Assembly: GCA_020025615.1 (NCBI GenBank) | Contig: JAHHRT010000044.1 | Location: forward strand, 1 to 11,454 | Direction: 5' to 3' | Source of the DNA: Oscillospiraceae bacterium | GTDB lineage: Bacteria > Bacillota > Clostridia > Oscillospirales > Oscillospiraceae | Length of the DNA: 11,454 nt | In this document: one piece after another, positions 1 through 7,307 of the stretch | Numbering within the stretch: position 1 is the first letter of the stretch | How the letters are laid out: every line of letters begins with the position of its first letter | Notes under the pieces: generated by a model | Told to the model about the DNA's origin: nothing | Databases searched by the model: none | The model's input: the letters and a program-made list of their open reading frames with translations, nothing else | Made by a program: the position numbers and the translations under genes

Positions 1-933
1 TTATTCAGCGTACATAGGGGTGGTGAGGTAGCGGTCGCCGCCGTCGGGAAGAATGGCAACAATGGTCTTTCCCGCATTTTCGGGCTTCCGGGCCTGCTCC
101 AGAGCGGCCCAGAGGGCGGCGCCGGAGGAGATGCCGCAGAGAATCCCTTCCTCTTTGCCCAGGCGGCGGCCTGCGGCATAGGCATCCTGGGTGTCAACGG
201 TGAGAATTTCGTCGATGACCTCCCGGTTCAGAATCTTCGGTACGAAGTTTGCGCCGATGCCCTGAATGCCGTGGGGGCCGCTCTTGCCCTGGGTGAGTAC
301 CGGGGAGTCCTTGGGCTCCAGGCCGATGACCTTCACGGCGGGGTTCTTTTCCTTCAAATACCGACCGATGCCGGAGACGGTGCCGCCGGTGCCGATGCCA
401 GCCAGGAAGATGTCTACCTTGCCGTCGGTGTCCTCCCAGATTTCCGGGCCGGTGGTGCGGTAGTGGGCGTCGGGGTTGGCAGGATTGACGAACTGACCGG
501 GGACGAAGCTGCCGGGGATTTCACGGCTCAGGGCGTCGGCCTTGTCAAGGGCCCCCTGCATCCCCAGAGAACCGGGGGTGAGCACCAGCTCTGCGCCGTA
601 GGCAGTCATAAGACGGCGGCGCTCCACACTCATGGAGTCGGGCATGACAATGATGCAGCGGTAGCCTCTGGCGGCAGCAACGCTGCAAAGGCCAATGCCG
701 GTGTTGCCGGAGGTGGGCTCAATGATGACGCTGCCGGGATGCAGAAGCCCCCGGTCCTCGGCGTCCAGAATCATAGACAGGGCCACCCGATCCTTCACAG
801 AGCCGGCGGGGTTCTGACCTTCCAGCTTGACCAGAATCCGGGCGTGCAGACCTTCGGACTTTTCAAGATTGGTAAGCTCCAGCAGAGGGGTTCTGCCAAT
901 GAGCTGTGCGGCAGATGTATAGATATGGGACAT
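1..933 (-). CDS. cysK: Cysteine synthase A (O-acetylserine sulfhydrylase)
   Basis: This cytosolic PLP enzyme makes cysteine from O-acetylserine and sulfide, the last step of cysteine synthesis. The 310-residue protein has the usual length and order of the family. It shows the PLP lysine K47 in the SVKDR motif, the substrate loop PTSGNTG at 73-79, the PLP-phosphate loop GTGGT at 181-185 and an SSG motif near 269-271. An in-frame ATG exists at 996. I chose 933 because AAAGGAGG lies just upstream (941-950), the product then begins like other CysK proteins, and the extra 21 codons would overlap the promoter. The stop codon is at the very edge of the window. The gene is divergent from cysE, which makes its substrate. 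A cysteine synthase B or cystathionine beta-synthase-like paralogue is possible, but the motifs and length fit CysK best. Confidence 0.95.
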   Translation of the reverse strand: MSHIYTSAAQLIGRTPLLELTNLEKSEGLHARILVKLEGQNPAGSVKDRVALSMILDAEDRGLLHPGSVIIEPTSGNTGIGLCSVAAARGYRCIIVMPDSMSVERRRLMTAYGAELVLTPGSLGMQGALDKADALSREIPGSFVPGQFVNPANPDAHYRTTGPEIWEDTDGKVDIFLAGIGTGGTVSGIGRYLKEKNPAVKVIGLEPKDSPVLTQGKSGPHGIQGIGANFVPKILNREVIDEILTVDTQDAYAAGRRLGKEEGILCGISSGAALWAALEQARKPENAGKTIVAILPDGGDRYLTTPMYAE

Positions 934-966
934 GGTATTGCCCTCCTTTATGAGAATTTTGCCCCT

Positions 967-996
967 ATTATACCCGGGGACCAGTCCATATGTCAA
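967..996 (-). promoter_or_regulatory. cysK promoter (consensus -35 and -10)
   Basis: Read on the minus strand, TTGACA (996-991) and TATAAT (972-967) are both perfect sigma-A hexamers with an 18-bp spacer. The predicted start near 960 gives a leader of about 27 nt that includes the ribosome binding site. The -35 box abuts the -35 box of cysE. Confidence 0.8.
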
Positions 997-1025
997 TTGA
1001 CAACCTTACCTGCATATGATATTTT
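997..1025 (+). promoter_or_regulatory. cysE promoter, back to back with cysK
   Basis: TTGACA at 997-1002 is a perfect -35 box. A 17-bp spacer leads to TATTTT at 1020-1025 (4 of 6 matches). TATGAT at 1015-1020 matches better but would be only 12 bp away. Positions 991-1002 form a perfect 12-bp palindrome (TGTCAATTGACA) made of the two divergent -35 boxes. The predicted leader is very short, about 17 nt, and starts almost at the ribosome binding site. Confidence 0.65.
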
Positions 1026-1048
1026 AAGAGCAAAGGGAGGACTTTTCT

Positions 1049-1987
1049 ATGACCCCAATTGAAAACCATATCGAAGGAATTGTAGACGGCATCCTGGAGG
1101 ATTACCGTCTGGGCAGAAATATTGATAAAATCGACCTGTTCGGTCAGCCGGAGAAGGACGTTATCATCGACATGATCGGAAAGCTCCTGCGGATCGTCTA
1201 CCCGGGCTATTCCCGGGATAAGTCCTATCGGATTTATAATGCAAGACACAACCTGTCTATGCTCATTGAAGATGTGATGTACAACCTCAATAAGCAGCTG
1301 CTGGTGGTGTTCCGGGATCAGGAGAATGCCCAGGAGCGGGCAACGCAGGTGAGCCTGGATTTCTTCCGGGCCATTCCTGACATCCGGGCGGTGGCGCAGA
1401 CGGATCTGGAGGCCTTCTACGAGGGCGACCCGGCGGCCTACAGCATGGATGAAATCATCTTCTGCTATCCCGGCCTGTATGCCGTTACCATCTATCGGCT
1501 GGCCCATGTGCTCTACACCCTGGGGGTGCCTATGGTGCCCCGGATTATGACGGAACACGCCCACAGCGTGACGGGAATTGACATCAACCCCGGTGCTACC
1601 ATCGGCAAATACTTCTTCATTGACCACGGCACAGGCATCGTCATCGGTGAGACCACGGTGATTGGCGACCATGTGAAGCTGTACCAGGGCGTGACCCTGG
1701 GCGCACTGACTACCCGCGGCGGTCAAAGCCTTCGGGGTGTGCGCCGTCATCCCACCATTGAGGATAACGTCACCATCTATGCCGGTGCGTCCATCCTGGG
1801 CGGCGAGACGGTCATCGGACGGGACAGCGTCATTGGCTCCAATGTGTTCATCACCCATTCCATTCCCTGCTGCACCACCGTCAGTGTCCGCAGCCAGGAA
1901 TTGCAGTTTAAGCCCAGAACCGGCGGTTGCTGCGGCGATGCACCCCGCACCGAGCCCTTCTGGGAAAACCAGATTCCCCACAAATAA
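1049..1987 (+). CDS. cysE: Serine O-acetyltransferase (EpsC-like long form)
   Basis: The enzyme transfers an acetyl group from acetyl-CoA to serine, giving the O-acetylserine used by the divergent cysK. The 312-residue protein has a helical N-terminal region (about 1-165). A left-handed beta-helix of hexapeptide repeats follows, with ATIG, IVIG, TVIG and SVIG turns at about 183-265. The catalytic histidine is expected at H193 in DHGTGIVIGET, and D178 in GIDINPG matches the conserved aspartate of the family. The tail is cysteine-rich (CC at 274-275 and 294-295) and may help sense cysteine, as the C-terminus of SAT enzymes is often involved in feedback inhibition; that point is inference. The start is supported by AAAGGGAGG at 1032-1040. 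Transcription ends at the terminator at 2025-2066. Confidence 0.93.
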   Translation: MTPIENHIEGIVDGILEDYRLGRNIDKIDLFGQPEKDVIIDMIGKLLRIVYPGYSRDKSYRIYNARHNLSMLIEDVMYNLNKQLLVVFRDQENAQERATQVSLDFFRAIPDIRAVAQTDLEAFYEGDPAAYSMDEIIFCYPGLYAVTIYRLAHVLYTLGVPMVPRIMTEHAHSVTGIDINPGATIGKYFFIDHGTGIVIGETTVIGDHVKLYQGVTLGALTTRGGQSLRGVRRHPTIEDNVTIYAGASILGGETVIGRDSVIGSNVFITHSIPCCTTVSVRSQELQFKPRTGGCCGDAPRTEPFWENQIPHK

Positions 1988-2024
1988 GGAACCCTTCTAT
2001 CTGTGGATAGAAATTTCTGAACAC

Positions 2025-2066
2025 AAAAATTCGTCGGAAAGCAGCTGCCTTCCGACGAATTTTTTT
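2025..2066. terminator. Bidirectional terminator between cysE and the FMN enzyme gene
   Basis: A 15-bp perfect stem pairs 2025-2039 with 2050-2064. It encloses a small GCAGCTGC palindrome and ends in a T-run on the plus strand. The stem begins with an A-run, so it also gives a U-tract on the minus strand and can serve both convergent genes. Confidence 0.9.
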
Positions 2067-2072
2067 ATGTAG

Positions 2073-3092
2073 TTAAATCTTTGCCAGAAGGTCGGAGTTG
2101 ATTTCCTTGAGGCTGTGGACACCGCACATAGCCATGGTGTCGGCAAGCTCGCCGTGGAGCTTCTGGGTCAGAAGCTTGACACCCTCTGCGCCGCCGCCGT
2201 AAACGGCTGTGACATAGGGACGGGCCATAATCACGGCGTCTGCACCCAGGGCCAGGGCCTTGCATACATCCACACCGCTGCGGATGCCGCCGTCCACCAG
2301 AATGGTCAGCTTGCCCTTGACGGCCTGGGCAATGGCGGGGAGCACCTCTGCGGTGGCGGGAACGCCGTCCTGCACACGTCCACCGTGGTTGGACACCACA
2401 ATGCCGGCAGCCCCGGCTTCCAGTGCTTTCAGAGCACCCTTGACCGTCATAACACCCTTAATGATAAAGGGCGCATCCACATAGCGGATGATCTCCCGAA
2501 GCTGCTCTACGGTTTTGGGTCCGGCAGGGGGATTGAGACCTTTCAGGAAGGGGAGACCTGCGGCGTCGATGTCCATGGCGAAGACCTTGGCACCGGCGGC
2601 CTTGGCGGCATCCAGCTTGGAGAATACGGTGTTCTGATCCCAGGGCTTCACGGTGGGAATACCCTTGCCGTCGTTTTTGCCGATGGAGCGGGCAGCGGCG
2701 GTGAAGACTTCAGGGTTGGTGCCGTCTCCGGTGAAGGCGGCAATTCCGGCCTGGGCACAGGCGGGAACCAGAATGTCGTTGTACTCCTGATCGGTGTACT
2801 TGTCGCCGTAGTGGAGCTTCACAGCCCCGACAGGGCCTGCGAATACAGGCAGGTCATAGTGCTGCCCGAACAGGGTGAAGCCGGTATCCACCGGGCCGCC
2901 CTCACAGATGGTGTCCATATTGAGGTACACCTTCTGCCAGGCTTCATAGTTGCGGATGGCGACGGTGCCGGTACCCTTGGCACCGGGGCCGGGGACGGTG
3001 TTGCCGCAGGCGCGACCGTTGCACACGGGACAGGCCTTGCAGTAAGGGCCGCTGCAGGACCGGGCAGCAGCCAGCACTTCTGGATATGTCAT
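2073..3092 (-). CDS. FMN-dependent alpha-hydroxy-acid dehydrogenase-like protein
   Basis: This is a TIM-barrel flavoenzyme of the lactate/glycolate oxidase superfamily, and the physiological substrate cannot be read from the sequence. The 339 residues include FAGPVGA at 84-90, K212 in IIKG, the SNHGGR signature at 234-239 with active-site H236 and R239, DGGIRSG at 267-273, and R291 near the end of the FMN-phosphate site. Residues 13-29 carry five cysteines (C-x4-C-x2-C-x2-C-x4-C) that classical members lack. I recall a similar N-terminus in clostridial relatives, but a metal or Fe-S role is only inference. The start is fixed by AAGGAGG about eight bases upstream. It follows tcdA in the same direction after 57 bp that hold a hairpin. 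Alternatives are an isopentenyl-diphosphate isomerase-like FMN protein or a lactate dehydrogenase; I favour an oxidoreductase of unknown substrate. Confidence 0.88.
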   Translation of the reverse strand: MTYPEVLAAARSCSGPYCKACPVCNGRACGNTVPGPGAKGTGTVAIRNYEAWQKVYLNMDTICEGGPVDTGFTLFGQHYDLPVFAGPVGAVKLHYGDKYTDQEYNDILVPACAQAGIAAFTGDGTNPEVFTAAARSIGKNDGKGIPTVKPWDQNTVFSKLDAAKAAGAKVFAMDIDAAGLPFLKGLNPPAGPKTVEQLREIIRYVDAPFIIKGVMTVKGALKALEAGAAGIVVSNHGGRVQDGVPATAEVLPAIAQAVKGKLTILVDGGIRSGVDVCKALALGADAVIMARPYVTAVYGGGAEGVKLLTQKLHGELADTMAMCGVHSLKEINSDLLAKI

Positions 3093-3111
3093 AAAAAATC
3101 CTCCTTAACGC

Positions 3112-3145
3112 AAATAAAACGTCCTCTCCCTGGGGGGAGAGGACG
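3112..3145 (-). terminator. Hairpin after tcdA, probable leaky terminator
   Basis: An 11-bp perfect GC-rich stem pairs 3120-3130 with 3135-3145 around a 4-nt loop. On the minus strand it is followed by TTTTATTTG, an imperfect U-tract. It sits only about 20 bp before the start of the FMN enzyme gene, which leaves no room for a separate promoter after it. It may be an attenuator or a partial terminator within one transcription unit. Confidence 0.65.
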
Positions 3146-3149
3146 CAGA

Positions 3150-3869
3150 TTATGAGATCTTTGCGATGTCTTTGATAACCTCTCCTGCAAGAATCAGCCC
3201 GGCAGCGCCGGGAACAAAAGAAACGCTTCCGGGAATCTGCCGTTTTCCAATGGCTGCGGCTTCCTCCTCCCATCCGGTGGGGGTAAGGGGCTCTTCCTGG
3301 GAGTAGACCACCTTCATGTGCTTGATGCCCCGCTTTCCCAGCTCCCGGCGCATTACCCGGGCCAGGGGACACATGGACGTCTTGCTGAGATCCGTGCAGA
3401 TAAATCCGGCGGGGTCCAGCTTGTTTCCGGTGCCCATGCAGCTGATGACCGGGACACCGGCGGCAAAGGCCCGCTCAATGAGAGAGAGCTTTCCCGATAC
3501 CGTGTCGATGGCATCGATGACATAGTCAAAGGCACTGAAGTCCAGCTGATCGGCAGTGTCCGGGGTGTAGAAAATGGGGTAGGTGTAGACAGCGGCCTCC
3601 GGGTTGATGGACAGCACCCGCTCCTTTGCCACCTCTACCTTGGGCCGTCCCACGGTGGCATGGGTGGCGAGGATCTGACGGTTGAGGTTGGAAAGGCTGA
3701 AACAGTCGTTATCGATGAGATGCAGCTCACCAATGCCGCTGCGGGCCAGGGCTTCCAGGGTATAGCCGCCCACGCCGCCCAGGCCGAAGAGCGCTACCCG
3801 GGCCTTTTGCAGCCGCTCAAGCGCCTCTTCTCCCAGAAGCAGGCCGGTTCTGGAAAATTCTTCCTTCAT
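3150..3869 (-). CDS. tcdA: tRNA threonylcarbamoyladenosine dehydratase (TcdA/YgdL, ThiF family)
   Basis: TcdA is an E1-like ATP-dependent enzyme that cyclises the t6A base at position 37 of ANN-decoding tRNAs to ct6A. The 239-residue protein has the nucleotide loop GLGGVGG at 29-35, D53 in LIDND, the NLNRQ motif at 61-65, DAIDTVSGK at 119-127 with a conserved aspartate, and SCMGTGNKLDP at 143-153, typical of this subfamily. The C-terminus GSVSFVPGAAGLILAGEVIKD also fits YgdL/TcdA better than ThiF or MoeB. The length is slightly short for the family, which often has about 240-270 residues. Its start lies five bases after the DUF1292 stop. Its ribosome binding site (GAGGAG) is inside the end of that gene, so translation is probably coupled. 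Confidence 0.9.
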   Translation of the reverse strand: MKEEFSRTGLLLGEEALERLQKARVALFGLGGVGGYTLEALARSGIGELHLIDNDCFSLSNLNRQILATHATVGRPKVEVAKERVLSINPEAAVYTYPIFYTPDTADQLDFSAFDYVIDAIDTVSGKLSLIERAFAAGVPVISCMGTGNKLDPAGFICTDLSKTSMCPLARVMRRELGKRGIKHMKVVYSQEEPLTPTGWEEEAAAIGKRQIPGSVSFVPGAAGLILAGEVIKDIAKIS

Positions 3870-3874
3870 GGGGA

Positions 3875-4165
3875 TTACTCCTCGAAGGTCAGAACGTCCT
3901 TGTACTTCTCCTTGAAGATGTCGTAGACAGCGTTGAGAATCTTCTCGTCATCGACGGAGAGGTAGTTCTCGGTTTCCTCGTCCACGGGCTCTACCTCCAG
4001 GATGACAACCTGGGTCTCCAGCTCGTCGGCGGGCATCAGCAGCAGGTATTCCTTGCCCTGATATTCAATCACATCGAGATATTCAAAATTCTCTTCCTTG
4101 CCGTTTTCGTCGGTGAGGGTGAGAATGCTGGCTTCCTCTTCAGGAATGTTGTTTTCGTTTTCCAT
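3875..4165 (-). CDS. DUF1292 family protein (YrzB-like)
   Basis: This is a small acidic cytosolic protein of 96 residues with no known function. The body matches the DUF1292 pattern of Firmicutes: a LTDENGKE opening at about 17-24, then FEYLDVIEYQGKEYLLLMPAD at 27-47, then VVILEVEP at 53-60. The helical tail (71-96) ends in an acidic run. The start has a clear AAGGAGG about ten bases upstream. The gene leads the group with tcdA and probably the FMN enzyme, and the five-base gap to tcdA suggests coupling. In other Firmicutes DUF1292 genes often sit near yrrK/yrzL-type genes, which are not present here. I see no membrane segment or metal site. Confidence 0.88.
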   Translation of the reverse strand: MENENNIPEEEASILTLTDENGKEENFEYLDVIEYQGKEYLLLMPADELETQVVILEVEPVDEETENYLSVDDEKILNAVYDIFKEKYKDVLTFEE

Positions 4166-4202
4166 TGGGGGGTCCTCCTTGTGTGTTGTGAATCATGGTG
4201 AA

Positions 4203-4231
4203 ATTATATCTGATTTATGGGGGAAAAGCAA
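4203..4231 (-). promoter_or_regulatory. Promoter for the DUF1292-tcdA group
   Basis: On the minus strand a perfect TATAAT (4208-4203) lies 17 bp after a weak TTGCTT (4231-4226, three of six matches). The predicted leader is about 30 nt long. It is divergent from the lipoprotein promoter at 4307. Confidence 0.55.
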
Positions 4232-4306
4232 GAGCCAGCCAGATGGAAACAGGGTCTGTGCTCCATTTTTTTGGAAAAGATTCTGCGGGAATCCCGGTGC
4301 TGCCAC

Positions 4307-4335
4307 TTGCAATGAAATCCCCCCCATGATAAAAT
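4307..4335 (+). promoter_or_regulatory. Promoter for the PPIase/C39 lipoprotein gene
   Basis: TTGCAA (4307-4312, four of six) is followed by a 17-bp spacer and TAAAAT (4330-4335, five of six). The predicted start near 4342 gives a leader of about 60 nt. The rest of the 4166-4403 gap shows no further clear signal. Confidence 0.5.
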
Positions 4336-4403
4336 AACCCGGGAAATCCGAATTTATTTTACAGACGGACCAAATTACAGCGATACTAAGGAGCTGACAG
4401 AAT

Positions 4404-6389
4404 ATGAAAAGAGATGATAACGGCAGCTGCCGGAGAAAGCGCGGCCTTCTACGGGTACTGTCCGGGACTTTGGCACTGACCCTCTTGTTGGGCGGCTGCG
4501 GCACACCTGCCCAGGAGCACACAGAGGGAAAAAATGCTGCTGCCACCGTGGAAACCTCCGCTGTCCTTCCTGACGGCACTCCGGGGACTGTGAGTGAAAA
4601 GGGCACCTACACCCTGCCGTTTGACGGTGCGGCGCAGGTGGCTACCGTGGGAAAGGCAACCCTTACCAATGGAATGTTGGGCATTTTCTACCGCATGGCC
4701 CTGTTACAGGCGGCCGCTGAGGGAGATGAGCCGGATCTCACCCAGCCCCTGGATGCCCAGATGTGTCCCTTTACGGATGCAGAGCTTTCCTGGCAGCAGG
4801 TCATTCTGGGCAAAGCTCTGGATACCTGGCATACGCTCCAGGCCCTGGAGCAGAAGAGCCGGGAACAGGTGGTCCGGGAGGAGCTGAACTTTGAACCTAT
4901 CCCGGAGCTCCATCAGGAGTATATGTCCAATGTTCCGGCAAACGATATTCTCTACGACCTGGACGCAACCTTCCGGCCCAACACCCTGCACCAGGCCTAT
5001 CTGGATGAGATTCCCCAGCGGCTGGAAACCCTTGCCAAGGACCAGGGCTATGCAGACCTGGACACCATGGTCCGGGAGCAGTTCGGCCCCGGTGTCACCC
5101 AGGAGAATCTGGAAGAATATGCCACCCTGCTGAACTGGGCCTATATGTACTTTACGGAGTGCAGCTATGACATTGCCCCCACTGCCGAAGAGGTGGCGGA
5201 GGCCATGACGGTCAAGGGGGAGCCCCTGGTGAATCTGCGGCACATTCTGCTGATTCCCCAGGATGCAGTGCTGGATGACCAGGGCCGAGTCACTGCCACG
5301 GAGGAGCAGTGGGAAGCCCGGGAAAAGGACGCCAAGAACCTGCAGCAGAAGTGGAAGGCCAACCGTCCCTCTGAGGTGAGCTTCTCGGTACTGGCCCATG
5401 ACAATTCCCAGGACCCCGGCTCCAGCCTGGACGGCGGCCTTTATGTGGATATCCACAAGGGCCAGCTTGCAGAGCCGCTGGACCAGTGGTGCTTCGATTC
5501 CGCCAGAGAAGCGGGGGACTGCGAAGTGGTGCGCAGTGATTTCGGCTGGCACATCCTCTACTTCTGCGGAAAACAGGATGCCGCCTACCGGGAGACGGAG
5601 GCGGAGCTTCGCAAGGAGCAGCTGGGGAAGCTGATAGAATCTGCCAAGCAGAAATACCCTATGAAGGTTTCCTTTGACAAGATTACCCTGGAGCCTGTGG
5701 AAAAGGCCCCGACCCTGGCGCTGAACCAGGAGATCCTCTATCCCGATGTTGCCCATGAGCGGTTCCCGGAGGTCCCGGTGTACATCCAGCAGGACTATAA
5801 AAAGGCCCCCTACGGCGGCTACAATGTCTCTTCCCATGGCTGCGGCATTACGTCCCTTGCCATGCTCTCTACTTACATGACCGATACCCGTCTGACCCCT
5901 GCCATGCTGGCGGCGCGGTACGGGCGGTATAACGGCCTTCACGGCACGGATACCATGATCTTTATCAACACCCCGCCGGAGATGGGCTACTTCCTGGACC
6001 ACCGGGCATTTACCTGGCAGGATATTGAAGACTCCCTGCGGGAGGGGAAGATGGTCATTAACCTCCAGTCCAAGGGCTACTTTACGAGAACCGGGCATTT
6101 CCTGGTGCTGACCCATCTCACAGAGGACGGCAAGGTCGTGATCCGGGACTCCAATGTCTACAACTACAAGCGGCTTCCTGAGCACACAGCGGATGCCTTT
6201 GATCCCAAGGTGTTCCCGCCAGCAACCCGTTACAGCTGGGTCTATGACAATAAGGTGACCAGAATTCCTGCCTGCCATCGCTGCGGCGACGGGGAAGGGG
6301 TTCCCGGCCTGTTCCGGGAAGATTACCTCTGCCGTAAGTGTATTCCCGCTATGGAGCGCAGAGCGGCATTCTTGGAGCTGTGCTTCTGA
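4404..6389 (+). CDS. Lipoprotein fusing parvulin PPIase and C39-like protease domains
   Basis: This is probably a membrane-anchored extracellular protein of 661 residues. Residues 10-31 form a basic then hydrophobic signal ending in the lipobox LGGC, with C32 as the lipidated residue. Residues about 75-260 are mostly helical and resemble the N-terminal part of PrsA/SurA-type foldases. A parvulin-like PpiC domain spans about 274-391, with H280 in RHILL, GGLYVDI at 344-350 and FGWHIL at 380-385. After a linker, about 455-620 looks like Peptidase_C39_2, with C480 in SSHGCGITSLAML, H565 in TGHFLVL, D582 in IRDSN and possibly Q462 or Q463 near the oxyanion hole. The tail has CHRC (624-627) and CRKC (643-646), a possible zinc ribbon. 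AAGGAG at 4388-4393 supports the start. Domains were assigned from motifs only. The substrate is unknown, and the pseudo-enzyme possibility remains open. Confidence 0.85.
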   Translation: MKRDDNGSCRRKRGLLRVLSGTLALTLLLGGCGTPAQEHTEGKNAAATVETSAVLPDGTPGTVSEKGTYTLPFDGAAQVATVGKATLTNGMLGIFYRMALLQAAAEGDEPDLTQPLDAQMCPFTDAELSWQQVILGKALDTWHTLQALEQKSREQVVREELNFEPIPELHQEYMSNVPANDILYDLDATFRPNTLHQAYLDEIPQRLETLAKDQGYADLDTMVREQFGPGVTQENLEEYATLLNWAYMYFTECSYDIAPTAEEVAEAMTVKGEPLVNLRHILLIPQDAVLDDQGRVTATEEQWEAREKDAKNLQQKWKANRPSEVSFSVLAHDNSQDPGSSLDGGLYVDIHKGQLAEPLDQWCFDSAREAGDCEVVRSDFGWHILYFCGKQDAAYRETEAELRKEQLGKLIESAKQKYPMKVSFDKITLEPVEKAPTLALNQEILYPDVAHERFPEVPVYIQQDYKKAPYGGYNVSSHGCGITSLAMLSTYMTDTRLTPAMLAARYGRYNGLHGTDTMIFINTPPEMGYFLDHRAFTWQDIEDSLREGKMVINLQSKGYFTRTGHFLVLTHLTEDGKVVIRDSNVYNYKRLPEHTADAFDPKVFPPATRYSWVYDNKVTRIPACHRCGDGEGVPGLFREDYLCRKCIPAMERRAAFLELCF

Positions 6390-6400
6390 TAAAACCATAT

Positions 6401-6448
6401 AAAACACGCCGAATCTCTGGGGAACTCCCTGGGATTCGGCGTGTTTTT
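6401..6448. terminator. Terminator shared by the lipoprotein gene and spo0A
   Basis: A 15-bp stem pairs 6401-6415 with 6433-6447 and is followed by T residues. The stem starts with an A-run, so it also works for the convergent spo0A transcript. The loop region may hold a further short GC pairing. Confidence 0.88.
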
Positions 6449-6463
6449 CCATAAAATCGGTTT

Positions 6464-7243
6464 TCAGAACTGGGCGGCCTCGGCGCTTTTCAGCTGCAAT
6501 TGCAGCTTGTCCGCAATGAGGGCGATGAACTCGCTGTTGGTGGGTTTTCCTTTGGTGTTGCTTACGGTATAGCCGAAAAACCGCTGCAGCGTGTCCAGGT
6601 CTCCACGGTCCCAGGCCACCTCAATGGCGTGGCGGATGGCCCGCTCCACCCGGCTGGGGGTGGTGGAGAAGGTTTTTGCTACCTGGGGATAGAGTACCTT
6701 TGTAATGGCGTTGATGACGTCCATATCGTTCACCGCAATGATAATGGCTTCCCGCAGATACTGATAGCCCTTGATGTGGGCGGGAACGCCGATTTCATGG
6801 ATGATGCTGGTGACCATGGTTTCAATGTTTGCCTTGTCTGCCCGGCGGAGGTTAGCGGTCCGAAGGCTCTCCCCACCTCGGATCTCTTCCAGCCGCTCCA
6901 CCAGAGCCGACATATCACAGGGCTTCAGCATCAGATACTTGACCCCGAGATTTGCGGCAGCAGATGAAATATAGTCAGTCATAAAAGCGGATGTAGCCAG
7001 GGTTTTGGGCGGATGGTCCATAGACGAAATGGCCTTCAGCACGCTGATCCCATCCTGCTTGCTGAGCATGAGGTCCAGCACCAGTACATCTGGCTTCCGT
7101 GCAGTGATCATGCGGATAGCCTGCTCCCCGTCGCCTGCTGTCCCAACGACTTCAAAACCTTCTGCTCGCTGCAATGCTGCCGTGAGGCCTGTACAGAAGT
7201 CCTCGGCACTATCAGCGATAAACACAGTTGTTACGTGTTCCAT
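6464..7243 (-). CDS. spo0A: Sporulation master regulator Spo0A
   Basis: Spo0A is the response regulator that, when phosphorylated, switches on sporulation. The 259-residue protein has a receiver domain (about 4-123) with D57 as the phosphorylation site in VLVLDLMLSKQDG, T84 or S85, and K107 in LKPCD. The C-terminal DNA-binding domain (about 140-250) holds the hallmark helix SRVERAIRHAIEVAW at 197-211 and FGYTVSNTKGKPTNSEFIA at 223-241. The acidic pocket reads ADS, with D11 kept and S12 where most receivers have a second acidic residue. Upstream ATGs at 7264 and 7336 are in frame. I chose 7243 because AGGAGAGG lies just before it and the family starts at this point. The gene ends at a shared terminator. 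No spoIVB, its usual upstream partner, is adjacent. Confidence 0.95.
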   Translation of the reverse strand: MEHVTTVFIADSAEDFCTGLTAALQRAEGFEVVGTAGDGEQAIRMITARKPDVLVLDLMLSKQDGISVLKAISSMDHPPKTLATSAFMTDYISSAAANLGVKYLMLKPCDMSALVERLEEIRGGESLRTANLRRADKANIETMVTSIIHEIGVPAHIKGYQYLREAIIIAVNDMDVINAITKVLYPQVAKTFSTTPSRVERAIRHAIEVAWDRGDLDTLQRFFGYTVSNTKGKPTNSEFIALIADKLQLQLKSAEAAQF

Positions 7244-7307
7244 TGATTCCTCTCCTGTCAACATAAATTTCTCCCCAAGCACGGCATCTCGCCGTAGCGA
7301 CAAATAT

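Noticed and set aside
1015..1020. TATGAT as the -10 of cysE
   Set aside because: It matches the consensus better than TATTTT but is only 12 bp from the -35 box, too close for sigma-A.
968..1981. Minus-strand open frame (337 residues) over cysE
   Set aside because: It is antisense to the well-supported serine acetyltransferase gene and overlaps the shared promoter.
2115..3155. Plus-strand open frame (346 residues) over the FMN enzyme gene
   Set aside because: It is a Gly/His-rich antisense frame with no motif and no ribosome binding site.
4704..6452. Long open frame on the minus strand (582 residues) over the lipoprotein gene
   Set aside because: It has no recognisable motif and no ribosome binding site, and it overlaps a gene with a signal peptide and clear domain motifs. 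GC-rich codon use often leaves the opposite strand open.
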